The position numbers were made by a program, and so were the translations under genes. The notes beneath the pieces were generated by a model, which was not told the origin of the DNA, made no database searches, and saw nothing but the letters and a program-made list of their open reading frames with translations. Below, in pieces: positions 35,816 through 47,259 of a DNA stretch of 64,000 nt; position 1 is the first letter of the stretch; every line of letters begins with the position of its first letter. Location of the stretch: assembly GCA_948099385.1 (NCBI GenBank), contig CANUEZ040000140.1:2356001-2420000 (forward strand), written 5' to 3'. Source of the DNA: Fasciola hepatica (taxonomy: Eukaryota > Platyhelminthes > Trematoda > Plagiorchiida > Fasciolidae).

Positions 35816-36399
35816 GCTCGAAAGAACCTCAAGAAATTTTCCAAAAGAAATCTCCTAAATGAAATTAGGAACTGAATACTCGCCTGGGTTTGGCTCTAAA
35901 GAGTTAAAAGACTATCATTACAATGTGACGTGCAATATCTTCATTTACATTCAATTTCAGATGACTCATTTTGGCATGTTGAAAGCTTAGTTGTACGCCA
36001 AAAATGAGGTTCCAAATTCTCCACAGAACAGTTTCGTTCTTTTCTCGTCGTTGTGTTTGCGGGGCGGGTATTTTGGTAAAAGCTTTATCTCGTATACTCA
36101 CTCGCAGCTTCTGAAAAAAAGTTTGTTTGTATGGCAACTCTTTGACTTTCTTCTGGAGTCTTAACATGATTTTGGGGTTTCCGATAACGAAAAATGATTA
36201 AACATGGTTTCGGGAAAAGAAAGTGTTATCCAGCGGTCTAATCACTCACAGACATCGTGAGTGAGTCCACCACCGACTGCACAGTATTTGGTTTTACATC
36301 AAGATTAACATAATTTGGAAGTTGATACTGGTGATTGTGAAGGTATGTGCTGATTCATGGTTGATAGCCCGTCAGCAGTCGGTATGTCAAGGCCTGTCC

Positions 36400-36700
36400 G
36401 GAATCCAGGTCAGCGCTTGTGCCAGCGGATGCGCAAGTGACGGAGCAGCAGATCGATGAGACACGAACGGAGTCCCGTCAGGTGGTAACTGGTCGTGTGA
36501 CCAATCAACCAATCAGAATACGGCAACTTTATTCCAGTATGAACCAGTTAGTTTGCGTTGGAACGATTGTTGTCAGTGCTTGTTTTTTTCTATATGTGCG
36601 ATGTGTTTTGTGCTAATAAAATGAGATGATTCGTGAGCGGAATAGACTTCTCGCTAGACTTAGTGGGACGGAATAAAACAGTGATAGCAATAGCAGTAAT
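36400..36700 (+). repeat. LTR-like or SINE-like dispersed repeat, copy A
   Basis: The stretch 36595-36690 (GCTAATAAAATGA, then GGACGGAATAAAACAGT) is similar, roughly two thirds of positions, to 42741-42833 in the same orientation. Upstream are tandem CCAATCA motifs (36500-36525). A CCAAT region followed by AATAAA is the order of U3 and R signals in an LTR, but no terminal TG..CA or target duplication was identified. Confidence 0.35.
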
Positions 36701-37330
36701 GCTAACGAAAGCATTAATAACCATAGCTGAATTCACCTTCAGTTTTATATCTTGAACTTCCTGATCCAAACTAGGTTTGTTCAGCTGCCAGTTCAACCCG
36801 TGTATTTTCTCACAACCGAGGCGGACAGCCTTACCCGATCTGTTGGCAACAACGATTCAACACTAACCTGGAAGTGGTATTTTCCTGCAATAAACTTATT
36901 TCGGTGCTACCACTTATGTCCTAATTATACCGTCTTAAGCCTGCAGTGTTACTCGCCTGATGATATGCCGGTCTTAGATGATCTTGTGTGTCCAAGCTTA
37001 TATGGATCTCTGGCCGTGTGTTGGCCTTATTCCTGTCTGTTTGGGAATCCCCTGTGACTTTAATGGCCTCTCTTTTCCACCATCCCGTGACCTAAGTCAT
37101 TAGCTTTGTTCTCCTGATATCAAACACTGATAGGACCTAGCTCCATTTTGCTGTCTGTCTCGTATAAATGCCAACCCCTTTCGTTTACCATGCGGTTTTG
37201 TTCTAAACCCGCTTCTATGTGGTTGTTCCCTAACTGGATTAGAGTTGTGCTTTCCGAGTGTGACCTTATTTCCTACAATCTATACAAGGCCTTAGGTATA
37301 TGCATTAACTGCTTTTGTATGAGTTGCTAA
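36700..37330. other. No gene recognised
   Basis: An open plus frame at 36752-37057 (about 100 codons) reads through moderately hydrophobic sequence without a recognised domain. The stretch lies directly 3' of repeat copy A and may be its internal or flanking DNA. Confidence 0.3.
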
Positions 37331-37531
37331 CTCACCACTCGATAGCAGGTGCAATACCTACTATGATAACGATTCATCACCTCTCAGCTCACCATTGAGA
37401 ACCATGAGAACATGCTTCTTCCTGTTTAGAAATCATCAGTTATACTCATCTACTGAGCCCTAAATGGGATTCGAAACCAGAGAGTCTGATTTTTAGTCAT
37501 ACCCGCCTAATCACCAGACCATCCGCTTTTT
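37330..37531 (-). repeat. tRNA-derived SINE, minus strand (copy 1 of a family)
   Basis: The minus-strand head reads GCGGATGGTCTGGTGATTAGG (A box) and, about 30 bases on, CTGGTTTCGAATCCC (B box with one inserted T). The following body shares several blocks with the element at 44,960-45,182: CAGT-x-GATG, TTTCTAA, CAG-x-A-x-GAA and CATGGTT. Two copies sharing both head and body support a real SINE family rather than chance promoters. Confidence 0.5.
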
Positions 37532-37539
37532 CCAAGCCA

Positions 37540-40460
37540 ACACCACATGAGTCGAGCGGTGGTGATACAAGATGAATTCTCCTAATAAACGTTTCCCACC
37601 ACCTAAACCTAATATTGATAATATAGAACTACTTCGAATGCTAAACGTCTCCGGTCACAGTAAGTATGGAATGGGAGCACGGATTACACTAAGGCTTTCT
37701 GATAGACATAGGGTATATGTACATGCACATTCTCCACTGAGTAACTTCATCAGCATACATTTGTTTATCTTAGAAACGCTGAACGACCAGGGGTGAGATC
37801 GATAAGACTTTTGTTTGTTGAAAACACGATTGCCGTCTGGTTTCGGTCTCACGTTGATCAAGTTTCCGAAGCCTTGTGCTTATTCCTGTGCACAACTTCC
37901 AACTTGATCTTTTCCCACCTACCGCGTCACAATTTGTTTTCTCGTCGTTCGAAAACTTCTCCACTCGTTCAATCAGTTTGTTGTTACTTCAGCAGATGTT
38001 CCACATTCAGATAATGTGCCGGTAAGAGTGTATTGATATCGTGCTAAAAGGTAGCCGGCACGGGCTAGCCAACCGGCCACTTCACTGTGAGCCAAGATAG
38101 GTGCTAGCATCGCGCAGCGACAACCCAATCACCAAACTGACAATCAGCCGTTACTGAATCAGCCAATCAGCTGCTGATGAATCACATAAGTAGGAACATA
38201 TGGATCGGTTTTTGATCAATCATTCAATTAGAAATCAATTAACCAAGCGTTGCAAATAAAATGAAACAAACGGGACAGTCAGAGGAAGCGGGCGTCAAAA
38301 ACAGGAGGACAAATAATTTACCGCCAGATTCTAGTTGCTGTTACTCGACTTTCAGTATGCATGCGCTCTGCGTTTGAATTTAATGAAAAATGTTGAGTAA
38401 CCTAAAATACTACCTTTGTATCATTTTGTTTAGCAACCTATCGATGTAAATGTCTAAAGTCAGCTTCTGTAAAGTAATTCCCTCTTGCTACCAGCCCTGA
38501 TATGCAGCAAAGGGGATATCTCGTAACCCCTCAAGTGTACTTGCATTCTCTCAAAACAGGTTATTACAGTTCTTTTTTTTGCTTGTTGGGTGATGAAAAT
38601 CCGCTACAAAAAAACATTTGGATTGATGCATTTCTACTTCACGCCGTAGGCAGGGGACAGATGCGGGGACGAGAGCTCCGAATTCAGATTATAGTAAGTC
38701 CAATACTTTCAGTGGTGCACGTAAAGCTACACTATATACTAGTGATCCGAAGCGAGCTTGCAAAAAAGACGTGACCGTTGTCGCTGCAACATCGTCCTCT
38801 ATAGGCGATGAATTTTCACTACAAGCCAAATTAGGAAACTGGAAATTTTCAAAATAGTCTTTATCATCAGCTGACGAAAGAATGAAGAGAATCTTTAGAA
38901 AAAGGTACATACTGCTCGGTGTTAATACTTCGTTTGTTCATCTCGTTAACATCATAAAATGCTTTCTGATAGCTTCAGTAAACGGACATGAGGGCTAATG
39001 CATAGGTAATAGAAAAAAACAGCTTGGCGGTGAACTGAATGAACTGATGACTTCTGCAGTAGGTCAGGTAATTTTATTGACACTGTTTGCTTCGTTACCC
39101 GTAGCCTTCAGAGTAACCTTACAATTTTAAGGAAAGGTTTGTGCTGTTAAGTGAAGTGAGACTAAATGCAATCTATTCAGAATATCTGTTCGTATTTGAC
39201 ATCTGATTCAGAGGTTTTCAGCCGTGACGGAATAAACCAGCTCTCAAGCTAATGAGTCCGTATCAAAACAAAACAAAACCCAAGTACAGAATGGAAAGGA
39301 TTTATTGTGCATAGCCCCATGAGAGTAAAACCCACATCTGTTTGGGAGAATAATTCCACTAAGTGGGTGCGAAAATGCGCATTCTCAGTGACCGTTACCT
39401 GACTACTAGCTAGTCTAACGCTGGCAAGGGAAGCTCACTCACCGATATTCGGGATTCCTTTGATACAATTCAACCTTGGTTTAGCTTACAGTATTTGTGA
39501 CCAGCTAAACCAGGCAATAAATCAAAGATTACGACAATTCTGCATGGTATCGCGTCTCATGGGACTGAGGAAATATGTACCTCGTTATTACTGCACGATT
39601 GTTTATGATTGTAGTCATTGTCACGAAACGCGGACATGTGGATACTTGTGTGTGCCTGCTCGTTCACTAGTACTCTGGTGAAAATGCCGTTTAGTCATGA
39701 AAAACAAATGTGACGTGAAGATTTTTTATCCTCATGACGGGTACAGATCAGTTTAATGAGATTGAAAAGTTTGGACACTCAAATCACGAACTGTATGGGT
39801 GAGATTTCCTTCGACCAATTTTGCAGAGGCTACCAAAACATTGAATCCCAAGTTTCGACCCAAACATTTGCTATACAAGATGAGAACAAAATGTGGTGAG
39901 GTTAGTCCTGAAGCACGTAAAACATTTGTGCAGACATTATTCGTAAGGGTGGACACTACCATCTTTCATCACAAACCACTTGTCTGATGAGTGAAATTTA
40001 ACATCTTTTGACAGAAATGCGTTTGAGGGCTATCTAAGCAATCTTCATCAGTGGGATGCATATCTGTGAAACTTCACTGCCCCCGTTGCTTTTACGTGGA
40101 GAACAAACAGCCGTCACCGTGACACGGACTACCATGCCATATAGGATTTCAACCAGCCAGGAACGGAGGCGATCCACGCAAACTCGGATTGGTGTCAGCT
40201 ACCCTTTTGGTGGAGTTCTGTCCTCCGATGGTTTTGGACATATACCACTCAGTTACCTCCGTTTCACGTTGCCCACATCGCTAACGACTGCACAAAATAC
40301 GTTTAAAAAATACCCATGAAAAGATTCGTTATGTAATATGATTGGTCAACTTATCATCCGAAACGGCTCTTGTTAGAACATCTCATCAATTTGTATCCAT
40401 CGGGTTCCAATAGAGAATGGAATCCGAGATGTAAGATCGTAAGTTACACACTTTAGGGAG
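37540..40460. other. No gene recognised; CCAAT-rich patch at 38.1 kb
   Basis: Between 38,120 and 38,200 there are several CCAAT/CAATCAG motifs in a GC-richer patch containing the short inverted pair CCGGC/GCCGG, as in retroelement LTRs or a promoter. No coding exon follows. Other ORFs here (for example 40056-40319) are unidentified. Confidence 0.35.
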
Positions 40461-40462
40461 CA

Positions 40463-40619
40463 GGCCATCAGCAGTCATATTGCTGTCTTAATAATGAGGA
40501 TGCAGGATCGTGTTGATGCACTTACTGAGCTTGCGTGCTCATGGAGTTTTTCTTTCCTGCATTCCCAGATCGAACACGCGTGATTCTCTTCGGAGGGACA
40601 CTGATCCTTGTAAATTACC
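40463..40619 (+). repeat. Direct repeat, left copy, with splice-acceptor-like tract
   Basis: About 80 percent identical by eye to 40830-40985, offset 367 bases. Shared blocks include CAGCAGTCATATTGCTGT, GTTGATGCACTTACTGA, a pyrimidine tract ending in CAG, and CTTCGGAGG. It is directly followed by a TTTGGCGACCCAGCCAGTGG motif. Possibly the 3' end of an LTR. Confidence 0.7.
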
Positions 40620-40620
40620 T

Positions 40621-40643
40621 TTTGGCGACCCAGCCAGTGGGAC
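40621..40643 (+). promoter_or_regulatory. Primer-binding-site-like motif after the left repeat
   Basis: A TGGCGACC-type sequence immediately 3' of a repeated segment is the arrangement of LTR end plus tRNA primer binding site in many animal LTR retrotransposons. I cannot assign the tRNA from memory with confidence. No gag or pol frame follows. Confidence 0.25.
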
Positions 40644-40829
40644 CGAGCAAAATTGGAGGCTCGGTTAATTGGTTGATTTTGAGGCGCATTGGTTGATGGT
40701 GATTTTGTGAAATGGCTCGCCCGATGAACAGTTCCGATAAACCAAACACTCGTGGTTCGTGTGTGATAACGGAGTGTATAAGACGGTGCTCAGTGTTTTT
40801 TTTGCTGGAGAGGAGCAGTATAGTAAACT

Positions 40830-40985
40830 GGCTGTCAGCAGCCATATTGCTGTTCGAATAATGAAGCCGCAGGATTCTGTTGATGCACTTACTGAACTTG
40901 TGTGCTCATGGGTTTTCCTTTCCTGTATTTCGCAGATCAAAAGAGCGCAATCCGCTTCGGAGGAACATCAATCCTCGTATATCAC
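40830..40985 (+). repeat. Direct repeat, right copy
   Basis: Partner of the repeat at 40463-40619. The pyrimidine tract and AG are kept here too (TTTCCTTTCCTGTATTTCGCAG). Downstream sequence diverges: no primer-site-like motif follows this copy. Confidence 0.7.
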
Positions 40986-40989
40986 GGCA

Positions 40990-42735
40990 CACACGTGAAT
41001 CACTGGGGCTGCCTGTTTCGGTTTCCCAAAACCTAGTATGTCCTTTACGGCCCCATTTCACACAACACACAGACACAACGAATATCATTCTTTTATTCCG
41101 CAACATACGGTTTTGTAGAAAAAACCACCGCTGATGGGGTCATTTGTGCTAAAGATAACCCAGAACATAAATCAGCAAACACTGATCCAAAACGTTTCGT
41201 CTTCTTTCCCAAGGAGCCGTGATGTATATGTCACCTCCGTATTGGATAAAAGGATAAATCGGTCGATTGTCAACAATGAGAATTTCTACTAGGACTGAGC
41301 AAAAGCATTCAGTTGGTGTCAGTGGTTTCGGACATTGAAATCCATTTATGTGCAGAACAAGACGGTCATGATAATACAGTTTTTCTTGGTCTATTTACGC
41401 AAGCATGAAAAAGGTATTCTTATTTTTGAAATTCCATGGTTATCAAGGCTTTTCGAAATAATCAATCACCACCATACAAGGTTACGCCATCATAAAATCT
41501 TCCACGTCACATAGGAAAATTGAGATAATTTCTTCCCTTCACACTATAAATAGATTCCCAAACTCTTTGATATCGTGACTGTCAGCGAAAAATATTCTGA
41601 ATAGAAGAAAACTGACTTTTACAGTGTTTCTGCTACTCTAAATTTGGACAACATATGGAAAAAAGCATCCAAGACTATTGGACGTACAGCCCTGTAGGAA
41701 ACATAACCTGTCCCATCAATTAACAGTAAGACAGTTTTCCTAGAATAACATCCGGTCTGATAGAATGAGATCTTTTGTTCTTGAGTACGGTGAATTCTGA
41801 GTTATCCGTGTTGTCTCTGACAACGACATGCCAACAAGACTGATCGTGATTTATTGCCTTCTGATGTGATATATTTTCGGGCCTGAAAACCACTGGAAAG
41901 TGTTTCGCCGAATACTTCCTTCACGAGTGGCAGTTTTGCAAACTCTAATAAAATTCAGTGGTCTGAGGAAACTTAAAAGTGACTATCCATCACACAAGAC
42001 GTTATTCTACGAAAACGATCTTACTGTTCATTGATGCACTAGGTCATACATCATACCGGGCTGTACACCTGATAGACTTGGACACATCCATTTGGTTGTT
42101 ATAAAGTTTTACGGCCGAAAACCTACTGCTCAGAAATATAATATGAATAAGATTAGCAAGTTACTCATTCTGTTTGGGGCAGAACTTATTTCAAGTTTCT
42201 TATGTAACTTGGAAGATCTTATAAGGGTGCAATCGTGCATGATGAAGAACAATTATTTCGAAAAACCCCGATGTCCAAGGACTTTCAACGGTACCTGGGC
42301 ACATCCGCTTGGTTTTGCTTAATTCACGCACGAAAAATACTTCCTTGTCTCATCAGACATACATTCATACATAAAATATGAAATTACTTTTACGGTTGGC
42401 GAGCTGTTCGGCAGATTTCACAAATCAGGAGTTTCCGTGAGAAGAGAACATTTTTAAACGCTGTGGTTGTGAGGATAGTGGTCGATTCGTGGCCAGCTCG
42501 CAGCCCACCCCTCCCAGCAGACCGACACCACCACAATGAGACTTGGGATACTCAATAAGAGCCCAACCAGTATCACTACCAAGGCCTGAGTTAAAGAAAC
42601 CATGAGTGACAGGAAGGCCTATCGATGGCGTGAACCCTTAGACGGAGAGATTAGACCTGTCAATCAGTGTTTAGCCTCAACACCCGCTAACTGGAAGAAA
42701 TGACGGCCCACAACAGTCAGACCAATACGTCTTGT
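40990..42735. other. No gene recognised
   Basis: AT-rich, with short ORFs only (longest 76 codons at 42092-42322). It lies between repeat copies A and B, but I can read no retroelement protein in it. Confidence 0.4.
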
Positions 42736-42740
42736 CCAAT

Positions 42741-42833
42741 GAATGTTTTTCGCTAATAAAATGATGCTGTTCGGGAGAAAAGAAAAGTACCTCGTAGATA
42801 CGGTTGGACAGCATAAAACAGTTGTCAATTTCA
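42741..42833 (+). repeat. LTR-like or SINE-like dispersed repeat, copy B
   Basis: Similar to 36595-36690 in the same orientation, including GCTAATAAAATGA and ATAAAACAGT at matching distance. Upstream, 42,480-42,740 is GC-richer. The two copies lie about 6.15 kb apart. Confidence 0.35.
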
Positions 42834-42839
42834 CTCTAT

Positions 42840-44950
42840 TTTTTCTCCGGTAAGCATAAGACCATCGAAAATATCGTTTTTTGACGTTGGAATGACCTTT
42901 GTCCTTGACCGTTCGACCGTGATACGTTCACTCGCTCGTACATTTATCGTCCAAGCTACCACTCATTTCCTCCCAGTTAAGAAGCCATTTGTCCCCAGCC
43001 TAGCTGGTACAACTGATTGGATTTGCCATATTCTGGAACCGGTTGGTTGACTCTTCTAGTTCAGATCCGAAAAAGTCTGTCTTAGATTGTATACAAAGTC
43101 AGGATAGAAACAGTATGAGTAGAACGGAGTTATACGATGGATTTCACCCGTATCCAGTCTTCTGTCGTATTAAGTGTACGGTAGGAAGGTTTTAGTGCTG
43201 CGTGAAACTTACTAACGCAGGATGCTTTGGAGCCAAGGTCAAGAATGACTTATCAGATGGGGACATTACGAAAATATGGCTGAAGTATCGATTTTATTAC
43301 AAAATAAAAGTAAGAGAGAATAGAGAGCGGATGCGATTTTCAAATTTTCAGGACGAAAGAGATGAATTACAAGTTGTCTTCTAATAAGACAGTGTCGTCA
43401 GTCTTCATCATTAACCAGAAATTTGAAACATTCTGTCGAAAGTCCCCACTGAACAACAACAGAGAACGTCTCTTCTGGGACATCTAGATGTTCACTGCCG
43501 GGTCGGTTGCAACTGTCGTGAGCTATGCTCGTAAATGAACCATGATTTTCGGCAGCGTTTTCCTTACACTTGTTTACAGTCGATGCGACGTGCTTCCGTC
43601 TCATCGAGTATTGTAAGATTAATTAAAATCCACGTGTATTTCAAACTCATCAAGTTCTGTTATGAATAGTGTATTGAACTTTCGGGACAAATTATTTCTC
43701 CCACATATGTCTGTTTATTCTCTGAGTCGATGTGGAATCTGATCACCCTCGAAAATCTATTTCTTTCTGGTACAAATATTCCCAGTGTTACTATGCTAAC
43801 GGTTTGCCTAATAATGAATAATATTGTATAGTCACTTTCCAAGAATATATTCAGTTCCTTTCTATCCGGTTTTTCCAGTTCTTATTTTCGGTCGTTGAAG
43901 GGAATAAACGGAAAATGTGGAGTGGCTTTCAATGTCAAGTACTCGTGTATGAACCTTCATACTGCGTGCTTACTAGACATGGTATTGGTACGAAGGGAGA
44001 TAGGAGGGATGTCGGTTTGAAGATTTCATCTTTGAACATTTTATGTACACCCCATTCAAGATTGCCAGAAATTTGCCGTTGAATAGACAATGGCACAGGT
44101 CTACAGACGTGAACTTATTTGGCAGGAGTACAATTTATGGAACTCTACATAGGCTGCGAATATTTCTATTGTGATAACACCTGGAGGGCCGACCTTTGGA
44201 CGAATGTTGAGGTAACCCACGCTTCTAATGCACTGAGAAACCTCTGCTTGAAACCGAAATCGGAAAATTTTGTAAGTCCTTTCTTACAGTGATGAATGAC
44301 CGATTGCTACCATGAACAAATGGTTTCCGATGAATTAATCTAATTATGGAGTCGAAAAACGTCCATTGGTAAGCAAAGAGAAAGGAACTAAGTTTGTCGG
44401 TTGTTCTGCGGTAAGCGTATCCACGTAAGGATAAGCTAAGCCAGGCGTATTTATGAAGCCTGAAATTGGTCACGGTCATAGATGACCACATCTAAGATTG
44501 AATGTTTCTGCCTGGTCGGTTGCTCCTTTTTCTCCCTTAAAATGCAGTACATCACAGCTAACATTTGGACTGTGGTAATTCTGACTCTTTCTGACTCAGG
44601 CAAACTTGCAGCATACGATAAATTCCGGGAAACTCGTTGAATCACACTTCACATCATTCTGTGATTTCTCTAGTCACTCACATATGATGCACGAATAAAA
44701 TCCGTATCCAGCCTTCGGGGATATGAAATTCATTTATACAGGACATATCCGATGTTCACCGTTTGAATAAAAGCTCACAAAATGTGCATAATGCAAATGC
44801 TGTACCTGGGAGTATTAGTAGATCTGGCACCTGGATGCATTTGTTTTATGTATGTCTACGGAAACTGTTTACAAGAAACACGTGGACATATTCAGAGTTA
44901 AGGTAAATTTGGGCACTGCGTAGCGTTGTTCTTCTAACTGTCAAAGCAAA
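42840..44950. other. No confident gene; two protein-like minus frames
   Basis: Minus frames at 43604-43398 (68 codons, starting ATG) and 44645-44451 (64 codons) have the balanced composition of coding exons but no recognised domain. Possible splice sites could not be resolved. They might be exons of the same transcript as the signal-anchor exon at 46.8 kb, which is speculative. Confidence 0.2.
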
Positions 44951-44959
44951 ACAATTCAC

Positions 44960-45182
44960 CTATAACTATTTGAGTATGGGTCGTAGGAGATTAGGTCTAA
45001 CTGAATTTTTTCACAATATACTGCAACGCTGAACTCTGTAATGAAAACCATGGAAGCACTGTACAGCTGTTTCATCTCTGTTAGAAACCACTGACAGTGC
45101 ACATCCACTGAACCCCCGCAGGGACTCGAACCAGGGGTGAGTGACGGTGAGTCGAACACCTTAATCACAAGGCTATCCGGGC
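44960..45182 (-). repeat. tRNA-derived SINE, minus strand (copy 2 of a family)
   Basis: The minus-strand head reads GCCCGGATAGCCTTGTGATTAAGG and then CCCTGGTTCGAGTCCCTGC, an A box and an intact B box. The body resembles that of the element at 37,330-37,531. The tRNA-like head spans 45,182 down to 45,108. Confidence 0.55.
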
Positions 45183-45618
45183 TCTCAGAACTTTGTTAAA
45201 CATATACACCATTTGATATTAACACCGCCGCTGACCCGTCTATTGTAGGAGTCGATTGCTATGCGGCCCACGAGTTGATATCATTCAAAGTCAAAGATGA
45301 TTTTAGCGGTGATACTGATGATGAATCCCTATATGATATAGCTATTTATTATTTTCGGCAGCTGTTGGCTAATCTATGGTCACTTGAGAATGGGTAACCT
45401 GGGTTGCATGGTTAATTCATCACAAGATCAGGATTACTGAGATGTTCAAATATGAATATTTACAAGTGCATCATTAGTGCTGGACGTATTCTGAGAACCA
45501 CGAAAGTACTCCTCAACCGTTTCCTCCAGGTTGAGGATTATCAGTAGTGCATTTACACAAAGTGATAGCTGGAGTACCAGATGGGTTGCATAACTGGGAG
45601 TCAACCTTATGAACACAG

Positions 45619-46044
45619 GCTATCGGTGCCCCTTCTGGACGGTTTGCTAACTATCAACAAAGCAATCCACGTACGACTCAGATTAAATTATACGAAAATT
45701 CAAATTTGGCAAAACAGTTGTGTTTCTGTAATTCATCCAAGGTTGTCCCGTTTCGCACTGTAGCGATTGCCGAGGCAGTTGGTATACCGAAGCTAACACT
45801 TGACCATTGCAACCAAAAGCGTTTGGTTCAGGCACTCCAACTTCAGCGGACTGGTATTGATCCGGACCAAATGAATCGTTCATCCTGCTGCCTAGATGAT
45901 CAGAGCTTGATAAACCAACCACACTACAGGGATAATTTGCAGTGGCAAACCCCTGACCATGGCTGGTGTTTATTCAATACCAGTTCGCAGGATATTGTGT
46001 CTTCTGCCTACTCTATAATCTGTAAACGATTTGAGAATGAATAA
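45619..46044 (+). CDS. Candidate terminal exon, 141 codons, unknown protein
   Basis: The frame is open from just after a TGA at 45,610 to a TAA at 46,042-46,044. A possible acceptor (AACACAG) precedes 45,619, in phase 0. No good ATG begins the frame, so an internal or last exon is more likely than a whole gene. An AATAAA follows 24 bases after the stop, the right distance for a compact 3' UTR. The predicted protein has balanced composition, an R-T-V-A-I-A-E-A-V-G-I-P segment, a Q/L-rich helix-like region and several Cys and Trp residues. I do not recognise the family. The upstream pyrimidine tract is poor, which weakens the model. Confidence 0.3.
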   Translation, partial: AIGAPSGRFANYQQSNPRTTQIKLYENSNLAKQLCFCNSSKVVPFRTVAIAEAVGIPKLTLDHCNQKRLVQALQLQRTGIDPDQMNRSSCCLDDQSLINQPHYRDNLQWQTPDHGWCLFNTSSQDIVSSAYSIICKRFENE

Positions 46045-46067
46045 CTGAGAAACATTTGTTTCGCCGA

Positions 46068-46073
46068 AATAAA
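46068..46073 (+). terminator. Poly(A) signal AATAAA
   Basis: Lies 24 bases past the TAA of the candidate terminal exon and fits as its polyadenylation signal. Confidence 0.35.
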
Positions 46074-46725
46074 ATTTTGTAGATAAGATGGGTATTCTCC
46101 GAGGATTTGATTTCTTATGAATACATATTATTAGGTGTTGTTTTCAAAGAAGTAGGCAATGTTTTCTGCAAGTTAGTCTCAAAAGTACCTTCACACTTCA
46201 CTCAAATTTGATAGTGATATTCGTTTTATTGTTACTTGGCATCTTATTTGCGTGTCCCGCACATTCATATCAAGAATCAAACCAACCTGTTTATCGTAGT
46301 CATGTGTAACGCAATAGGAAATCGTCACGCATCAATGGTTTCCTTCCAAAAAGTACACAAGAAAAGCAATTCAAGAGAAGCTCGCTTGAATTAAGACATA
46401 CGACCGAGCGAAACAAGTCATTCCACCGTGCGTGTATTATCCGCTGTTCGTGCAGTTTAACTCTGAACTGTGATCTGCGGCTTAGCTGTTAGCAAGTCGC
46501 TCGAGAAGGTTTCACAACGAGGTGAAACACAACCACACGGGATCTCAACAATTATGTGAGCTCTTTCTGGGCAATGTTTGCTTTTTGGAAATTGGTTTAA
46601 AACTGGATAGTATGGACTTTATTCTTGCTCAACTCAAAAAGGAAAAGGAAAGTCGTTATTCGTGACAGTAGTGATACACACTTTGGGTAGCAGTTACCCG
46701 GTTTATCATCTTCACTTTGCCTTAC

Positions 46726-46818
46726 AAGGAACATCATACACCAGGCACACATTAGTAAAGTGACCCAGTAACCCAGTCGAAGCAAAACGGCGTAGACTTT
46801 GATTGGCTCGATACGCAT
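46726..46818 (-). CDS. Candidate first exon with signal anchor
   Basis: ATG at 46818 begins 31 codons that end, in phase 0, at a strong donor (CTT followed by GTAAGG). The peptide has a short charged start, then a long hydrophobic segment (V-Y-A-V-L-L to M-M-F-L) with two Cys and two Trp, like a signal peptide or signal anchor. The frame stays open for 42 more codons past the donor. Following exons on the minus strand were not established. Confidence 0.25.
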
Positions 46819-47184
46819 GACAGAATGCTTATTTTTTGTTTACCCTTCAGTGAGGCTTTGGAAAAGGAAAACATCCTTTAGGTAAATCCATAAAAGTTAA
46901 CCGAAAACTATAAAGAACCTGTTAGGGGAAATTGATGCCACTTTTCTGAACGTACGTAGACACAGAAGGGCTGGTGTATTTATCAGCCGGTACTCGTACT
47001 TGTATAAACATTTTTGCAGCTGACTTCCATCAGAGCTGTTTGCTGCGTGATTCGTATGCGTAAAGTAAAAAACCAGTGGACAAGGTTGGCAACGGAACCT
47101 CTGTATCATAAAGTTTATACCCTTATTCAAGCACAGTTCCGCATATTTCACTACTACCGAACTGACCCTCAAGGTACACAGTTA

Positions 47185-47250
47185 TTTACCTCAGCGAGAT
47201 TCGAACCCACCCGAGGTGAATTTCAACCTTTCTGATGAGGCATAATATTT
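47185..47250 (-). repeat. tRNA-like B-box fragment
   Basis: Minus-strand GGTGGGTTCGAATCTCGC is a near-consensus B box, preceded by an A-box-like TGCCTCATCAGAAAGG. Sequence beyond is not clearly shared with the other SINE-like copies. Confidence 0.3.
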
Positions 47251-47259
47251 ATCCAGGAA

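Noticed and set aside
38170..38200. CTGATGAATCAC as a hammerhead core
   Set aside because: No CGAAAC partner or pairing stems follow at the needed distance.
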